From: Quillaja saponaria
Lineage: Eukaryota > Streptophyta > Magnoliopsida > Fabales > Quillajaceae
Length of the DNA: 64,000 bases
Assembly (NCBI GenBank): GCA_029379385.1
Contig: CM055612.1
Span: 14,012,001-14,076,000, forward strand
Reading direction: 5' to 3'
This document shows positions 33,083 through 46,554 of this stretch, piece after piece. Under the pieces are notes generated by a model. The model searched no databases and was not told the DNA's origin. It worked only from the letters and a program-made list of their open reading frames with translations. Every line of letters starts with the position of its first letter. The stretch's first letter is position 1. A program made the position numbers and the translations under genes.

Positions 33083-36000
33083 GGGAAACATGGTGAAATA
33101 CAAGTCCTTTTGGGATTCAAGAGGGACTAGAACGATCGTGGGGACTTATAAGACCTATAGGAAGAAAAAGAATATCATTTGGATGAACTATTAGGACTTT
33201 AAGCTCTAGTTAAATTCTCAAAGCCAAAGCTTTGTAAGATGGGGTTTGGAAGGCAAAATGGTCAAGTAAAAGTCCTATTAGGAATCAATAGTGCCAACAT
33301 TACCCTGAGGATGAATAAGACCTGTAGGAAGAAACATAATGCCACTTGGATTAACAGATATGATTTAATGACCAACTTAGATTTTCAAAAAAAAAGCTCT
33401 ACAAAATGGGGTTTGGTCAATAAAAATGCCATGTACAAGTCCTTTCACAATTCTTGGAGTACCAACATGACCTATGGCTCTAAGTAGATTTACAGGAAAA
33501 AACGGAATGCCATTTGGATCAACAGTTATGATTTTATGTCAAACTTAGATTTTCAACGCTTAAGTTTTGGAAAATTAGGTTCGGGATGTAAAACAGTCAA
33601 CAACAAGATCTTTCGGGATTCTAGGAGTACCACAATGACTGTGTGGACTAATAAGACCTGTAAAAGGAAACAAAATGAAATTTGGATCAACGATTACTAT
33701 TTTATGCCCAAGTTAGAGTTTCGAATAAAAAGTTTTACAAAATGGGGTTCATAGGGTCAAATGATCAAGTACAAGTCCTTTCGAAGTTTCGGAATACCTA
33801 AATGGCCGTGTGGAAAAATAAGACCTGTATGAACAAACAGAATACCAATTGGAAATAGTTAAGATTTTATGTCCAACTTAGAGTTTTAAAGTAAAAGCTA
33901 TGCAAAATTAGAGTTCGGGCGATAAAACAGTGAAGTACAAGTCCTACAAGATTTCAGAAGTACCAACATGACCCTGGTGATAAATAAGTACTTATAGGAA
34001 GAAACAAAATGTCATTTCGATTAACAGTTACAATTTTACATCCAAGTTAAAATTTCTAAGAAAAAGCCTTATAAAATAGGGTTAAATAGACAAAATTCTC
34101 AAACAATTTTTTTGGGATTTTGAAATGCCATTTGGATCAATGATTAGGATTTTATGCCCAAGTTAGAGTTTCAAAGCAAAAGCTTTGCAAAATGTGGTTT
34201 AGGGTCTAAATGGTGAAGTGGATGCCCTTTAGGATTCTGAGGGCACCACCATAATAGTAGGGACTTATAAGACTTGTAGGAAGAAACAGAATGTGATTTT
34301 GATCAACTATAAGGATTTTATACTCTAGTTAAATTATTAAATCCAAAGGTTTGCAAAATGGGGTTCAGTAGGCAAAACGGTCAAGTACAAGTTTGTTCGG
34401 GACTCCAAGAGTACCAGTATGACCGTAGGGATGCACAAGACCTGTAAAAAGAAACATAATGCCATTTGGATCAACGATTATGATTTTATGACCAACTTGG
34501 ATTTTCAAAGTAAAAGCTACGTAAAATGGTTTTGGTGGATAAAATAGTTTTCAAAGTAAAAGCTATGTAAAATGGTTTTGGTGGTAAATTAGTCAAGTGC
34601 AAATCCTTTCCAAATTCTGGGAGTACCGATATGACTGTGAGGATGAATGGGTTGGAAGACGGTCAAGTACAAAACCTTTTGAGATTCTAGGATTACCGAC
34701 CTAACCGTGTGGACTGATAAGACCTGCAGAAGGAATCGAAATGCCATTTGGATCAATGATTACAATTTTAGGCCCAAGTTTGAGTTTCAAAGAAAAGGCT
34801 TTGCAAATTGCGGCTTCTTAGGGCCAAACGATCAAGTACAAGTCCTTTCAGAAATCTAGGATTACCAACCTAACCGTATGGACTAGTAAGACTTGTAGAA
34901 GGAATCAAAATGCTATTTGGATCAATGATTACAATTTTATGCCCAAGTTTGAGTTTCAAAGAAAAGGCTTTGCAAATTGCGGTTTTGGGGGCCAAACAAT
35001 CAAGTACAAGTCCTAACGAAAATCTGGGAATATTGAAATGCCTGTGGAGTAAAAATAAGACCTATTGGAATAAACAAAATACCATTTGGATAAACAGTTC
35101 GAATTTTATATCCAAATTAGAGTTTCAAAACAAAAGTTTTGTAAAATGGGATTTGGGGGACAAAACAGTCAAGTACTAGTCCTTTCAGGATCCAAAGAAT
35201 ACTGAAATGACTATGGGGATGAATAAGAATTGTAGAAAGAAACATATGCCATTTGAACCAACGGTTATGATTTTACACCTAACTTATATTTTCAAAGCAA
35301 AAGCTATGTAAAATAGGGTTCAGGGGACATAACAGTCAAGTACAAGTCTGTTTGATATTCTAAGAGTATACTGACATGACCATTAGGGACGAATATGATT
35401 TTTAGGAAGAAGAAGAATGTCATTTCTATCAATGGTTAGAATTATATGCCCAAGTTAGAATTTCAAAGTAAAAGCTTTGCAAAATGGGATTTTGTAGACA
35501 AAATGGTCAATGACAAGTTCATTCAGGATTCTAAGAGTACTAGCATGACTGTGGAGACAATTATAACCTATAGGAATTAACATAATGTCATTTGGGTCAA
35601 AACTACAAATTTATGACCAACTTAGATTTTCTAAGGGGTTCGGTGGATAAAACAGTCAAGTACAAGTTCTTTCAAAATTTTGGGAATATTGGCTTGACCA
35701 TGAGACCAATTAGACTTGTAGGAAGAAACAAAATGTCATTTGGATAAACTTGTACGATTTTATGTCCAACTTAGAGTTTTGAAGCAAAAGCTTTGGAAAA
35801 TGGGTTCATATTGCAAAATGGTAAAGTATAAGACCTTTCAGGATTCCAAGAGTATCGAAATTACTGTGTGGACTAATAAGACTTGCAGGAGGAAATAAAA
35901 TTCTATTTGAATAAACTATTACAATTTTATGCCCAAGTTAGATGTTTGGAAGAAAAAGCTTTGCAAAATGGGTTCAGTGGGCCAAATAATCAAGTACTAG

Positions 36001-38550
36001 TCCTTTCGGAATTAAAGGATACCAAAATGTCCGTGTGGAAAAATAACACATGTACAAACAGAATACCATTTGGATTAACAATTAATATTTTATGTCCAAC
36101 TTAGAGTTTCAAAGCAAAAGCTATACAAAATAGACTTTGAGGGACAAAACAGTCAAGTGTAAGTCCTTTCAAAAGTACTGACATGGTCATGGGGAAAAAT
36201 AAGACTTTTAGACTTGTAAGAAGAAACAAGCTGCCATTTCAAAGCAAAAGCTTTATAAAATAGGGTTCAGTCTACAAGATGGTCATGTACAAGTCTTTTT
36301 GGGATTCCGGAGGTACTGGCATAAATATAAGGATGAATAAGACCTATAACCAGAAAACAGAATGCCATTTCGATCAACAGTTAGGATTTTATGCCCAAGT
36401 TAGAGTTTCAAAGCAAAAGCTTTGCAAAATGTGGTTTGGAAGGTAAAATAGTGAAGTACATGCCATTTTGGGATTTCGGGGATACCAACATGACCATGGG
36501 GGACTTATAAGGCCTGTAGGAAGAAACATAATGCAATTTGGATCAACTATAAGGATTTTATGCTCTAATCAAATTCTTAAAGCCAAAGCTTTGTAAAATA
36601 AGGTTCAGTGGGAAAATGGTCAAGTATAAGTCTTTTCCAGATTCCAGGAGTACCAACATAATCATAGGGAGGAATAAGACCTATAGGAAGAAACATAATT
36701 ACATTTGGATTAAGGGTTACGATTTTTTGACCTAAGATTTTCAAAGTAAAAGCTTTGCAAAATGGGGTTTTGTGGATAAAATAGTCAAGTATTTCTAAAT
36801 TTTGGGAGTACCAACATAACTGTGGGGATGAATTATACCTGTAAGAAGAAAGAGAATGCCATTTGGATAAATGGTTACTATTTCATGTCCAACTTAGAGT
36901 TTCAAAGAATAAACTTTGGAAAATGGGTTTGGCTTGCAAAACGGTCAAGTACATGACCTTTCAGGATTCTTGGATTACCGACATGACCATGCGGACTAAT
37001 AAGACCTATAAAAGGAAACGAAATGCCATTTGGATCAATGATTATGATTTTATGCCTAAGTTTGAGTTTCGAAGAAAAAGCTTTGCAAATTGGGGTTCGA
37101 GAGGCCAAATGATAAAGTACAAGTCCTTTCGGAATTACGGGAATATCAACATGACTGTGGGGTAAAATAAGAACTGTGGAACAAATAGAATACCATTTGG
37201 ATCAAAAGTTAGAATTTTCTATCCAAATTAAAGTTTCAAAGCAAAAGTTTTGCAAAATAGAGTTCGGGGGACAAAACGGTCAGGTACTAGTCCTTTCAGG
37301 ATTCTAGGAATACGGGAATGACTATGGAAAAAATAAGAATTGTAAAATGAAACATAATTTCATTTGATCAATGGTTATGATTTTTTTCCCAACTTAAGAG
37401 TTTCAAAGCAAAAGCTATGCAAAATAGGGTTCGAGGGACATAATAGTCAAGTAAAGTCCTTTTGAGATTCCGGGAGTACTAACATAGCTGTGGGGATGAA
37501 TAAGACTTGTAAGAAGAAACACAATTCCATTTTGATGAACGGTTAGAATTTCATGCCCAAGTTGGAGTTTCAAAGCAAAAGCTTCACAAAATGGGGTTCA
37601 GTAGACAAAATGGTCAAGCACAAGTTCTTTCAGGATTCCAAGAGTATCAGAAAGACCATGGGGATAAATAAGACCTTTAGGAAGAAACATAATGCCATTT
37701 GGATAAACGGTTATGAATTTATGACCAACTTAGGTTTTCCAAGCAAAAACTATGCAAAATAGGGTTCGATGGATAAAATAGTCAAGTAAGTCTTTTCCAA
37801 ATTTTAGGAGTACTGGCATAACCATAGGATGAATTCAACCTGTAGGAAGAAAAAAAATTCCATTTGGATCAATGGGTACATTTTATGTCCAACTTAGAGT
37901 TTAAAAGAAAAAGCTTTTAAAAATAGGGTTCGGTATACAAAATGGTCAAGTACAAGTTTTTCTAGGATTCCTAGAGTACGGGCATGATTATAGGGATGAA
38001 TAAGACATATAACAAGAAACAAAATTCCATTTAAATCAATGGTTAGGATTTTATGCCTAAGTTAGAGTTTAAAATTAAAAACTTTATAAAATGTTGTTTA
38101 GGGAGCCAAATGATCAAGTACAAATCCTTTCTGAATTTCAGAAATATTAATGTGACCGTGGGGTCAAATAAGACCTGCAAGAACAAACAGAATACTATTT
38201 GGATCAACAATTAGGATTTATGTCCAATTAGAGTTTCAAGGCAAATGTTTTGCAAAATGTGATTTGCGGGACAAAATAGTGAAGTTCTAGTCCTTTTGGG
38301 ATTCTAGGAATACAGGAACGACTGTAGGGATGAATAAGAACTATAGAATGAAACATAATGTCATTTGGATCAACGATTACGATTTTATGCCCAACTTAGA
38401 GTTTCAAAGCAAAAGCTATGTAAAATAGAGTTCAGGGGACATAATAGTCAAGTACAAGTCCTTTTGAATTTCAGGAGTACTGACATGACTGCGGGGAAGA
38501 ATAAGACCTGTAGAAAGAAACATAATGCCATTTCGATCAACTGTTAGAAT
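33083..38550. repeat. Satellite-like tandem array, ~33 monomers of ~167 bp
   Basis: Monomers contain AATAAGACCTGTAGGAAGAA, then AATGCCATTTGGATCAAC, TTATGCCCAAGTTAGAGTTT, CAAAGCAAAAGCTTTGCAAA and CAAGTACAAGTCCTTTC. Successive AAGACCTG-type anchors fall at 33151, 33318, 33481, 33653, 33821 and 33986, continuing to 38336 and 38502, mostly 163-171 bp apart, with one shortened unit near 34100 and local irregularity at 34540-34700. A variant with CCAAA-GATCAAG recurs at about 33754, 34821, 34988, 35979, 37101 and 38101, indicating higher-order units of six to seven monomers. Short open frames in it are fragments of the repeat and are not conserved between monomers. Confidence 0.95.
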
Positions 38551-38834
38551 CCTGGTGCCATGCCTCGATAGGCTAGCTCTATCTCTCAATTACTTATACT
38601 GTGCTCGAGAAGGTCCCAATTCCTTAACAGCACCTCGAGATGCTCCTTTAAGGAGTATGACTAAACCCTAGGAGCCCATGTCCACTAATAGACAAGCCAC
38701 AACTAGAAAGTTTTTCACTATACTCATGTACCACCATGACAGTAACAAATAGTGCTACTGTGTACAGGACCTCTTTTGCATTTAAATTTAGATTGGGAAT
38801 GGTTCTTTTTCTTTGATTACAAAGCTAATTGCTA
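38551..38834. other. Spacer between array and right LTR
   Basis: No repeat units and no gene. It contains two related phrases, GCCTCGATAGGCTAGCTC and CACCTCGAGATGCTCC. Confidence 0.45.
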
Positions 38835-41800
38835 TGTCACAATTCGTACCAGTTAAATTTTGCAAATAGTAGTTTATCATGGCCCATATTTTCAACTGTG
38901 TCTAATTAGTGGACTTGAATTTCACATAAATGTTTCAAACTGGCTATAATAACTTAGTGAGCTCCAAAAACTATTAGAGTTGATAAAATTATTTTAATAC
39001 ATGATTCAAATAGTACAAGGTTTTTAAAGTTAAACAATTACAATTTTGAGAGTTTACATTAAGCTTGGTAAAAATTTTGGAACCTATTTTCAAATTTTAA
39101 CTTAATAAATCATTTTTGACCACTCAATGGGAGATAAGTATCCTCTTATCCATTAATTTATTACATTTCCTTTTTCTTTTTCTTTTTTCTTTTTTCTCTT
39201 TTCCTTTTCCTTTTCTTTTTCTTTCTCTCTTTTTTCCCTTCCTTACTCGTGTGTTACTTCTTCTTTTTCTCCTCATCTCTTTCATGCCTCATTGGCTGTT
39301 ATAGCAGCTTACTGCCACCTCCTTTCTAGCTGGAGACTAGCCCTCTTTCTCTGTCCAAAATCCTCCCAACCTCCCTCCATTTTATCTCCCTTTTCCGCTA
39401 TAAACAGCCACCCATAAATAGCCAACAGCCACACCATTTTCAGCCTCCATTAGAGTTCATTTTTGGGTTGATTTTAGTAGCTATAGTTTTTTCATCACTC
39501 TTTTCCCCTCCAAGACCCGCCTAAACTCCTTCAAAGTTTGCCTTTCTTCCCCCCTCCAAACAGCCACCAAAAACCACCCATAAAACAACATCTATAGCAA
39601 CCCCTTTTGTGCAGAAATTTCAGTCCGTTTTTGCCACAATTTCAGTGGTTGTTTCATCCCTCTTTCTCCTCCATTTCAAGTCTATTTCTAGCTCTAAATA
39701 GCAACCTAAAATAGCCCCCATTTAAGTCCTTTTTTGGGGCTGATTTTAGTGGCTGTCTAGCCACTTCTAGCTCTTTTCCAGCACCAAAACAACCTCTAAC
39801 CACCAAGGTGAGTTGCTAGCTTATGGGTATTCATCGCAACCTTGAATTTGTTTGTGTTGTAGTAAGCTAAATCATACTCTTGTGAGCTTGAAATTGCAAA
39901 TGAAATTATGCTCTTTTGATTCTAATTGTGGGTTGTGTGAATTCCTATTCTCCCTAAATTTGAAATCCTAGCCTAATCTTACTTATTGGAATTTCCATGA
40001 ACAAAGTCTTGGGTATTTGTGTGGGAGATTGAATGTGAAAATTCAAATACAAGAATGCATTTTTGGTGTTGAAATACTAGCGGGGAACTAAATGTGAAAA
40101 TTGTGTAAATTCAAGTTTTGAGATTTTTGAATTGTAAGTTGTTATAAGTGTGAAAAATGGAATTGTTGAGTTGATTTGGATAAATGGGTAATTCTAAAAC
40201 ATACTTTTAAATTGTCATTCTTGGAATTGTATATTTTTGTGATTTTGCGAAACTTTAAGAATCTTGATATTTAGCATATGTTTTAGCTATGTATATCGTT
40301 ATACTTTTCGTTTTAACCTCACTAAGGTTAATTAAGTATGTTTTAGTCACTTTTAGAATTTGTTGGATTTGGATGTTTGCTTGTGGATTAGGATGTGTTA
40401 TTTGAGGTTAACTTTGAATTTGGGCTTTGTGGGGGAACGTGGGGGAACTCTTTCCTTCTAATCGATTGACTTTGAAATGCTTATTGTATCGTCATTTGAA
40501 ATTGTTCTAGGCTTGTTGGAGACTCCCACATCTTTGTTTGGGTGACTTTCGGTTTCTGACATTCTTGGAAGCATCGCTTGTACTATGAGTGGATAGTGTC
40601 TAGTGTATTATTTTCATTGTACTCACCATATACATCACTACTATTCAATTCGGAAACTATTTCTCATACAAAAATGTTTTACTTAAACTTGACATTTGAT
40701 CTTTCAAGTTTTTCAAACTAGTTTTAAAGTAAATGATTTTTAAGGCCCATTTGAACCATCAAACATTTTAAAGATTCATTTTGAATCACTTTTATATACA
40801 TGAATATCATTATTAGTTAATTTACATTCTTGGACATAGTCATCGAGGACAAGCACTTTAACATTTCATCCTCTCTTTTTTGATAAATGTCATTGGACAT
40901 ATGCTTTGAATATATTTGAAATCAATATTACCACTTGTAATGAAAGTTGATTAATGTTATTTTGACTATTGGTATACAACTGTATTTGACTTTGGATTTG
41001 ATGGACTCATTTGATTTGGAAAGTAAATATTGGAATGTTTGTTATTTGGATAATAATGTTTGAGACACTTCTATTGATTTTCTTATTTTTCATGTTGACT
41101 TTACTTTATTATTTAAGCATTCTTTTTTTCTTTCGGATTACTTTATAAAATAGTACTTGTTAAAGCACTTTAGCTAACAAGATATAGTTAGCCTATCTGC
41201 ACATAATATATTTTTCGAATATAGTACCTACTTAGAAAAGGATGCCCTAATCCCATGTGTGGGCCAATATACGTGATAATGAATTTAATACCCTAGTTAG
41301 TAGGTGTTTAGCATTGACTCATTGCAACCTACAAGTTCAAGGGTTTGTATTAGAATTAACGGATTTGACACCCTAGTTAGCAGGGTTTTAGCACTGACTC
41401 ATTGTTCCATATATGTATTTCAGTTTAATAGTTCAGACAATGTATAATGCTTACATGTGCTTTTCATAAAATGGTTGAGACAAATGGTTTATTTACATTG
41501 TTTTAAGATTTTTGTTATAACTTTTTCACCAATTTGTTTTTGACAACTGTTTACTGCTTACGTTTTTAAATGTGCCATTATTTCTTATGTAAACTAGTTA
41601 TTGATAAAACATTTGAGCTTTGGCTTGTTTCCCCGCTTACTATATTATGTATTATCTACTCACAGAGTCTTTGTGACTTACCCTCATTAGCTTACGTTTT
41701 TTTTTTTCGGATAGTTGAGATCTTGGATTTCAGAGCCTTGTATTGGAGAAGGTGTCTACCTAATGTTTCTCTTTTTGGTATGCCCAGCCTTTGTTTCAAC

Positions 41801-42100
41801 TTAGGTATAGCTTATATTGAAACTTATTGCATTCAAGATGACTGTATTTGCGTTTAGACTCCACTGTAATCTTATTCTGCAATTTGTTTCTATTCAAATA
41901 TGCATTTTCGATCATGGATGACCCTCCATGTATTATGATGTTATTCTATCAAGTTTACAACCTTTTAATCGTTTAAGTTTTAGACAAACTATTACAATTT
42001 TGCTTTGTTTTCGAGAACCTTTATAGGCTTGTTTGGGTCAGGGTAGTTTATGTTCACCCTAATCCATTTGCTGGTCATGACTCTAGTTTGGGTCGTGACA
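38835..42100 (+). repeat. Large LTR (3,266 bp), plus orientation
   Basis: Begins TGTCACAATTCG and ends GGGTCGTGACA, termini that are inverted repeats (TGTCAC/GTGACA). Inside are a long pyrimidine tract (39158-39245) and, near the 3' end, CTACTCACAGAG then TTTGTGACTTACC, a phrase common in LTRs of plant Ty3/gypsy chromoviruses of the Tekay type. A pair of similar ~90-bp segments lies at 41285-41410 (ACCCTAGTTAGTAGG/ACCCTAGTTAGCAGG). No PBS follows and no PPT precedes it, so it is probably a solo LTR. No clear target duplication was found. Confidence 0.55.
39158..39245 (+). repeat. Polypyrimidine low-complexity tract
   Basis: Almost uninterrupted C/T (TTCCTTTTTCTTTTTCTTTT and similar) inside the LTR. 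Confidence 0.85.
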
Positions 42101-44149
42101 TAATTGGACCAAAATAATTTAAGGATTGGCCTTTCCACTTGTTGACAGGCTAAATAATAAGTGTTTTTTTTTTTCTTATTGACTATACTTTGTACTTATC
42201 AGCTATTCTTTCTAGTACATTGGGCATAACGTAGCAGAGATAAACTTAACCAAAGTTGGAGTTTAATATACTTAAGGATTTTCTTTAAGTGGAAATGGAC
42301 ATGGTTTTTATTCTTTTGAAGGTAAAGTTCTTGGACATACCTTCTCTTCCTAAAGGAGTACTTTGCACTATATAATTGTGTAAAACATAAATGGAAGTTA
42401 GTTGTCTTGTAGAGTCAAATTGTCATATAGAGTGAAACTGCAGAACCAAAATCTTTTGGCTTTTGACTTACAGTAGTTATCTAAGAAGCTTGCTTAAAAA
42501 GTGGGTAGTACGGTTGCTATCCTTAGTGGGGTATACATGTCATTGTTAACAAATATACAATTCAAGTTATCTATATACAAAAAGGATAGACATTGATGTT
42601 TTGTGAAGGTCATGATTAGGATTTTGATCTTAGATGATAAAAAAAGTTTACTAAGTTTGACTATAATTACTATTACAGTGCAACTAAATTATAATATATG
42701 TTGAGAAATATTTGGTGTAGGTATGAAGATTATAATTTAGAAGTACTGTGGAAAAATAAGTGTTATAAAATAGCATCCTAATTTGGATATTGATTTGTTT
42801 TGTATTATATTTACCACTTGTTTTGAATTACTGTGAAAATATTTGTTTTGTACTTTGCAGCTTTGCTTGGTTTCATCTTTCTTCTCAATTATACATATTA
42901 TGAACCCAAAATCAGTGTCCACAAAAGTAGGTATCTGAAATAGACGACTTGTGCCATTGGTTGCCATATGCAATAGCCTCATTATGACTTAAAGATTTTG
43001 ACCCTTGGTGGCCACACTTCTACCTAATTAGAGAAAATAATAATAAATAGGTTTATAATAAGGTAATTGCAAGCAAATTTGGGATATCTTATTGGAAATT
43101 GGAATAATAGTCAAACCATTAAATTCACCCTCTTTACCATAATTGCTGCATAAGATATTTAATTAGCAAGATATTGACATTCAAAATATAACCCCTTTTC
43201 AAAAGTATCTCTTACTATGTTTAGACTTGGAATTGCCAAATTGACTGACCAAAAATAAGAAAAGAAAAGGATGGCTATGGAAAGATCTACCACTCCCACT
43301 TAGAAGGGTTCGGGGAAAAAATGTAATGACTTTAATCAACCAAAAGAAGAAGCTCAAACAATTGCATCAAACAAACAATCTACTTAACCGCAAAGGAAAT
43401 CAAATGATCCACATTTCAGCATTATTGTAATTTAGTTTTTTCCCCTATATTTTGTTGTGGTTGTCAAATTTTTTCGACCACATATGCATATTCATCCATT
43501 ATGTATCTTTGTATTATTATATTCTTTTGTAGCTTCTTTCTAGTTTTATGAATTCCTTCACTTTATAATTGTCTTTATTTTAAAATTATATTCAATTTTT
43601 TTTTCTATTTGTAGTCACTTTTTAACGCATAATGAAAAGCCAACTATTCTACTTGTGGATTGCAACAAAGTGACTTTGAAGGTAATAAGATATCATTCAT
43701 TTTGATATTTTAGTTGTATATAAGCTTGGACAATGTTTATTGTTTCTTGCGCTATTTTATTATAGTTGTAGCTTATAAATACTATGTACATGCCTTTTGT
43801 ATATTCTATTTTTGTTTTTAATATTTTGAAAGACATAAATTAGAATTTCTAGTAGAATGTTTTATTTTATTTAGTTTTTCATGTTTTTTAATATGTAGAT
43901 TTTCCAATGATAACGTATATGTCTAAACTTATTAATTATCTCTAGTTGTTTTCTAATTTTATCTATTATTGTGATTCATTCTAAGTTGTAGAGATAGATT
44001 CTTAGATTAGATATAGAAAATTCTTATTAAAGGTTATTTGTACAAAAAATTTGTGAGGGTCCAAGTTTTTTTTTTTTTTTCGTAGTTGGCATTCAATTTA
44101 TGATTTTGGCAGATATCTTAATTTTGACAATCAATCAGAGTTGGATACA
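42101..44149. other. Intergenic, no gene recognised
   Basis: AT-rich, with no domain and no clear repeat structure. The last 500 bp may be upstream sequence of the CACTA element that follows. Confidence 0.45.
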
Positions 44150-45610
44150 AATGCTTAGAACAAGTAGTGAGTATATTAACGATGTGGAGAAATTCTTGGA
44201 TTTTGCCTTTTCTAAGGGCAGATTTTTTTGTCCATGCATAAAATGTTGCAATTTTTATATGGGTGATAGGATGTAAGTCTTCAACCACTTAATTTGTGCA
44301 ACTTTATTATGGACTATTAGTGACTTTCCAGGATATGTAATGTTGTCCGGATTGAGCACTAAAGGAAAGTTTGCATGTCCTTGTTGCAATTATGAAATGC
44401 ATTCTAAATATTTAAAGCATAGTCATAAGATGTGTTAGATAGATCATCATGTATTTCTAGATATTGAGCATCCATGAAGATATGATACAAAGTCCTTCAA
44501 TGGAGATACTAAATTTCGACATCCACTTAGTTTGTTATCAGGTTCAATGATATTAGAACATTTAAACTATTTTGAGCATTTCTTTGGAAAGAAAGATAGG
44601 AAGAAGAAAATGAAGAAAAATGACAACAACATTTGGAGAAAGAAATCTATCTTTTTTGTGTTGCCATATTGGGAACTTGATGTAATGCACATTGAGAAAA
44701 ACATATGTGATAATGTGATCAGAAAATTGTTAGACATTCCAAGGAAAACAAAAGACCAAGCATATGCTCGTCTTGATTTACGAGACATGGGTGTAAGAGA
44801 AAATCTTCAACCAATTAAGTCTACTGAAGGTAAAAAAAACTGTTTTTGCTAAAGCATGCTACTTATTAAGTCCTGCGGACAAAGTAACATTTTTGTGGAA
44901 TATTAAAGCAAAAAAAACTACTAGACGATAGTGCTTCAAATATTTCACGGTGAGCACATCTTGATGATAAAAAAATTTTGGCAATAAAAGCTATGACGCT
45001 CAATTCATACTCCATTATTTATTTCAAGTTGCAGTTAAAGCCACATTGCTTACACATATTGCAATTGCATTGATCATATTAGGTGACTTATTTTGAGTCT
45101 TATGTAGCAAAGTTATTCTAATGGAGGATTTAATTAAAGCGTTTACACTCTGATATCTTAGAGAGCTTATGCTAACTTGGGATAATCTTCTTACCTTGTT
45201 TCTTTGACGCAATCATACACTTGCCTATTTATCTAGTCAACGAGGTTAGATTAAATAGACCTGTACAATTTTGGTGGATGTATTAAGTAGAAAGATATTT
45301 ATGTAAGTTGAAGTCATATGTTCATAATAGGAGCCCCCCAAAAGGATGCATATCTAAAGGATACTTAGTTGAAGAATGCATGACATTGTTTTCAAGATAC
45401 TTGCATGATGGTGTGACAAGATTTAATAAGCCATCTAGGAATTGAGATGATGAAAGTGCGCATGATGGAACACATTCCTTATTTCCAAATCCTTATCATC
45501 CTGTTGGAGGGAAGAAAAAGAAAACAGGAAAGACATTTAACTTTGATATAGTTTTATGAACTCAGGCACACCGATATATCTTATTCAACTGTGATGAAGT
45601 TCAAGAGTAC
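44150..45610 (+). pseudogene. CACTA transposase (TNP2-type) remnant 1
   Basis: DNA transposase of the CACTA/EnSpm superfamily. Position 44157 on gives DVEKFLDFAFSKGRFFCPC and then KCCNFYMGD (transposase-associated domain). After a deletion comes TISDFPGYVMLSGLSTKGKF with CPCC (Transposase_21). Positions 44532-44840 give KKSIFFVLPYWELDVMHIEK, NICDNVIRKLLDI and ARLDLRDMGVRENL. Around 45140-45440 it continues FFDAIIHLPIYLVNEVRLN, VQFWWMY, ERYLCKLKSYVHNRS and GYLVEECMTLFSRYLHDGV (DUF4218). Stops and frameshifts are frequent. Both element ends are missing. Similarity stops near 45610 at a gag fragment. Confidence 0.88.
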
Positions 45611-45624
45611 ATAATTAATTCGAT

Positions 45625-45990
45625 CCCTTAGAGGAACCTCATTAGACTGGTACACTAAGTGGGAATTTTAGTCAATCGATAGTTGGGGGCAACTCGAAAA
45701 AGATTTTCTTAACCAGTTATACAGTACTGGATGTAAACTCACCTTGATGGAGCTTACCAACACCAAACAATGGAAAGATCAGCTTTTCATTGGCAACATC
45801 AACTAGTAGAAAGCAATAAATGGCAAAGAGTAAGTATCAAAAATCTTTGTAATTGAAATATACACTCAAGGCATACATTGGGAGCTTCTATACATCCTTA
45901 AAGGAATCAAGCCTTGAACATTTTAATAGCTTGCAACCTGAGCACATGACATAGAGTTAAGCATAGCGAGCCATGGAAGTTACAAACCTC
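45625..45990 (+). pseudogene. Ty3/gypsy gag fragment
   Basis: Reads LRGTSLDWYTKWEF, SIDSWGQLEKDFLNQLY and LMELTNTKQWKDQLF (Retrotrans_gag), then after a frame change GIHWELLYILKGIKP and remnants of an AxxxHxME region. Together with the minisatellites and LTR downstream it is the 5' scrap of an element that has lost its whole pol. Confidence 0.75.
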
Positions 45991-46089
45991 CCGTACTTAA
46001 TCAATGAAACAAGTGGAAGGTTGTAGAGAAAGCAAAAGTAAATGCAAGGGGCAATGAAACAAGTTTGTTGTTTCCCATAACTTGAAGAA

Positions 46090-46540
46090 ATCGTTGACTC
46101 AAAGATGACTAATACTCCTTGATAAAATTTTAAGCTACTAATGGTTCCAAAAATAAATAAATAAATAAACAAAAGGATACTAATACTCTTTGATACAAGT
46201 TTAAACAATCAAAGGTTCCAAAAAAAAAGAAAAGAGCACCCATAGTCCTTGATACAAGTTTAAACTATCAATGGTTACGAAAAAAAAAGGAACATTAATG
46301 CTCCTTAATACGAGTTTAAATTATCAATGGTTCTTAAAAAAAAAAGGAACAGGGAATACTCGTTAATACGAGTTTAAATTGTCAATGGTTTAAAAAAAAA
46401 AAAAAAGGGATATGAATACTCGTTGATGCGAGTTTAATTTGTCAATGGTTCCTAAAAAAAATAAAAAATTACCAACATTATTTAATACGAGTCTAAACTA
46501 TCAATGTTTCTAAAAAAGAACATCAACACTCATCAGCATG
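46090..46540. repeat. Minisatellite, ~64-bp unit, about 7 copies
   Basis: Each unit has TAATACTCCTTGATACGAGT, TTAAACTATCAATGGTT and a poly-A run of 8-15. Units are visible near 46105, 46180, 46245, 46305, 46365, 46430 and 46490. Confidence 0.85.
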
Positions 46541-46554
46541 AGATTAAACTGCAT

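Noticed and set aside
36863..37165. Open frames with KTCRKKHNAIWIN-like peptides as repeat proteins
   Set aside because: They are fragments of the ~167-bp satellite. The period is not a multiple of three and neighbouring monomers carry stops.
33083..38550. Array as a CRISPR locus
   Set aside because: Units are contiguous 167-bp tandem repeats without spacers, in a plant-like genome.
39116..39304. Open frame of Phe/Leu-rich peptide
   Set aside because: Translation of a polypyrimidine tract in an LTR.
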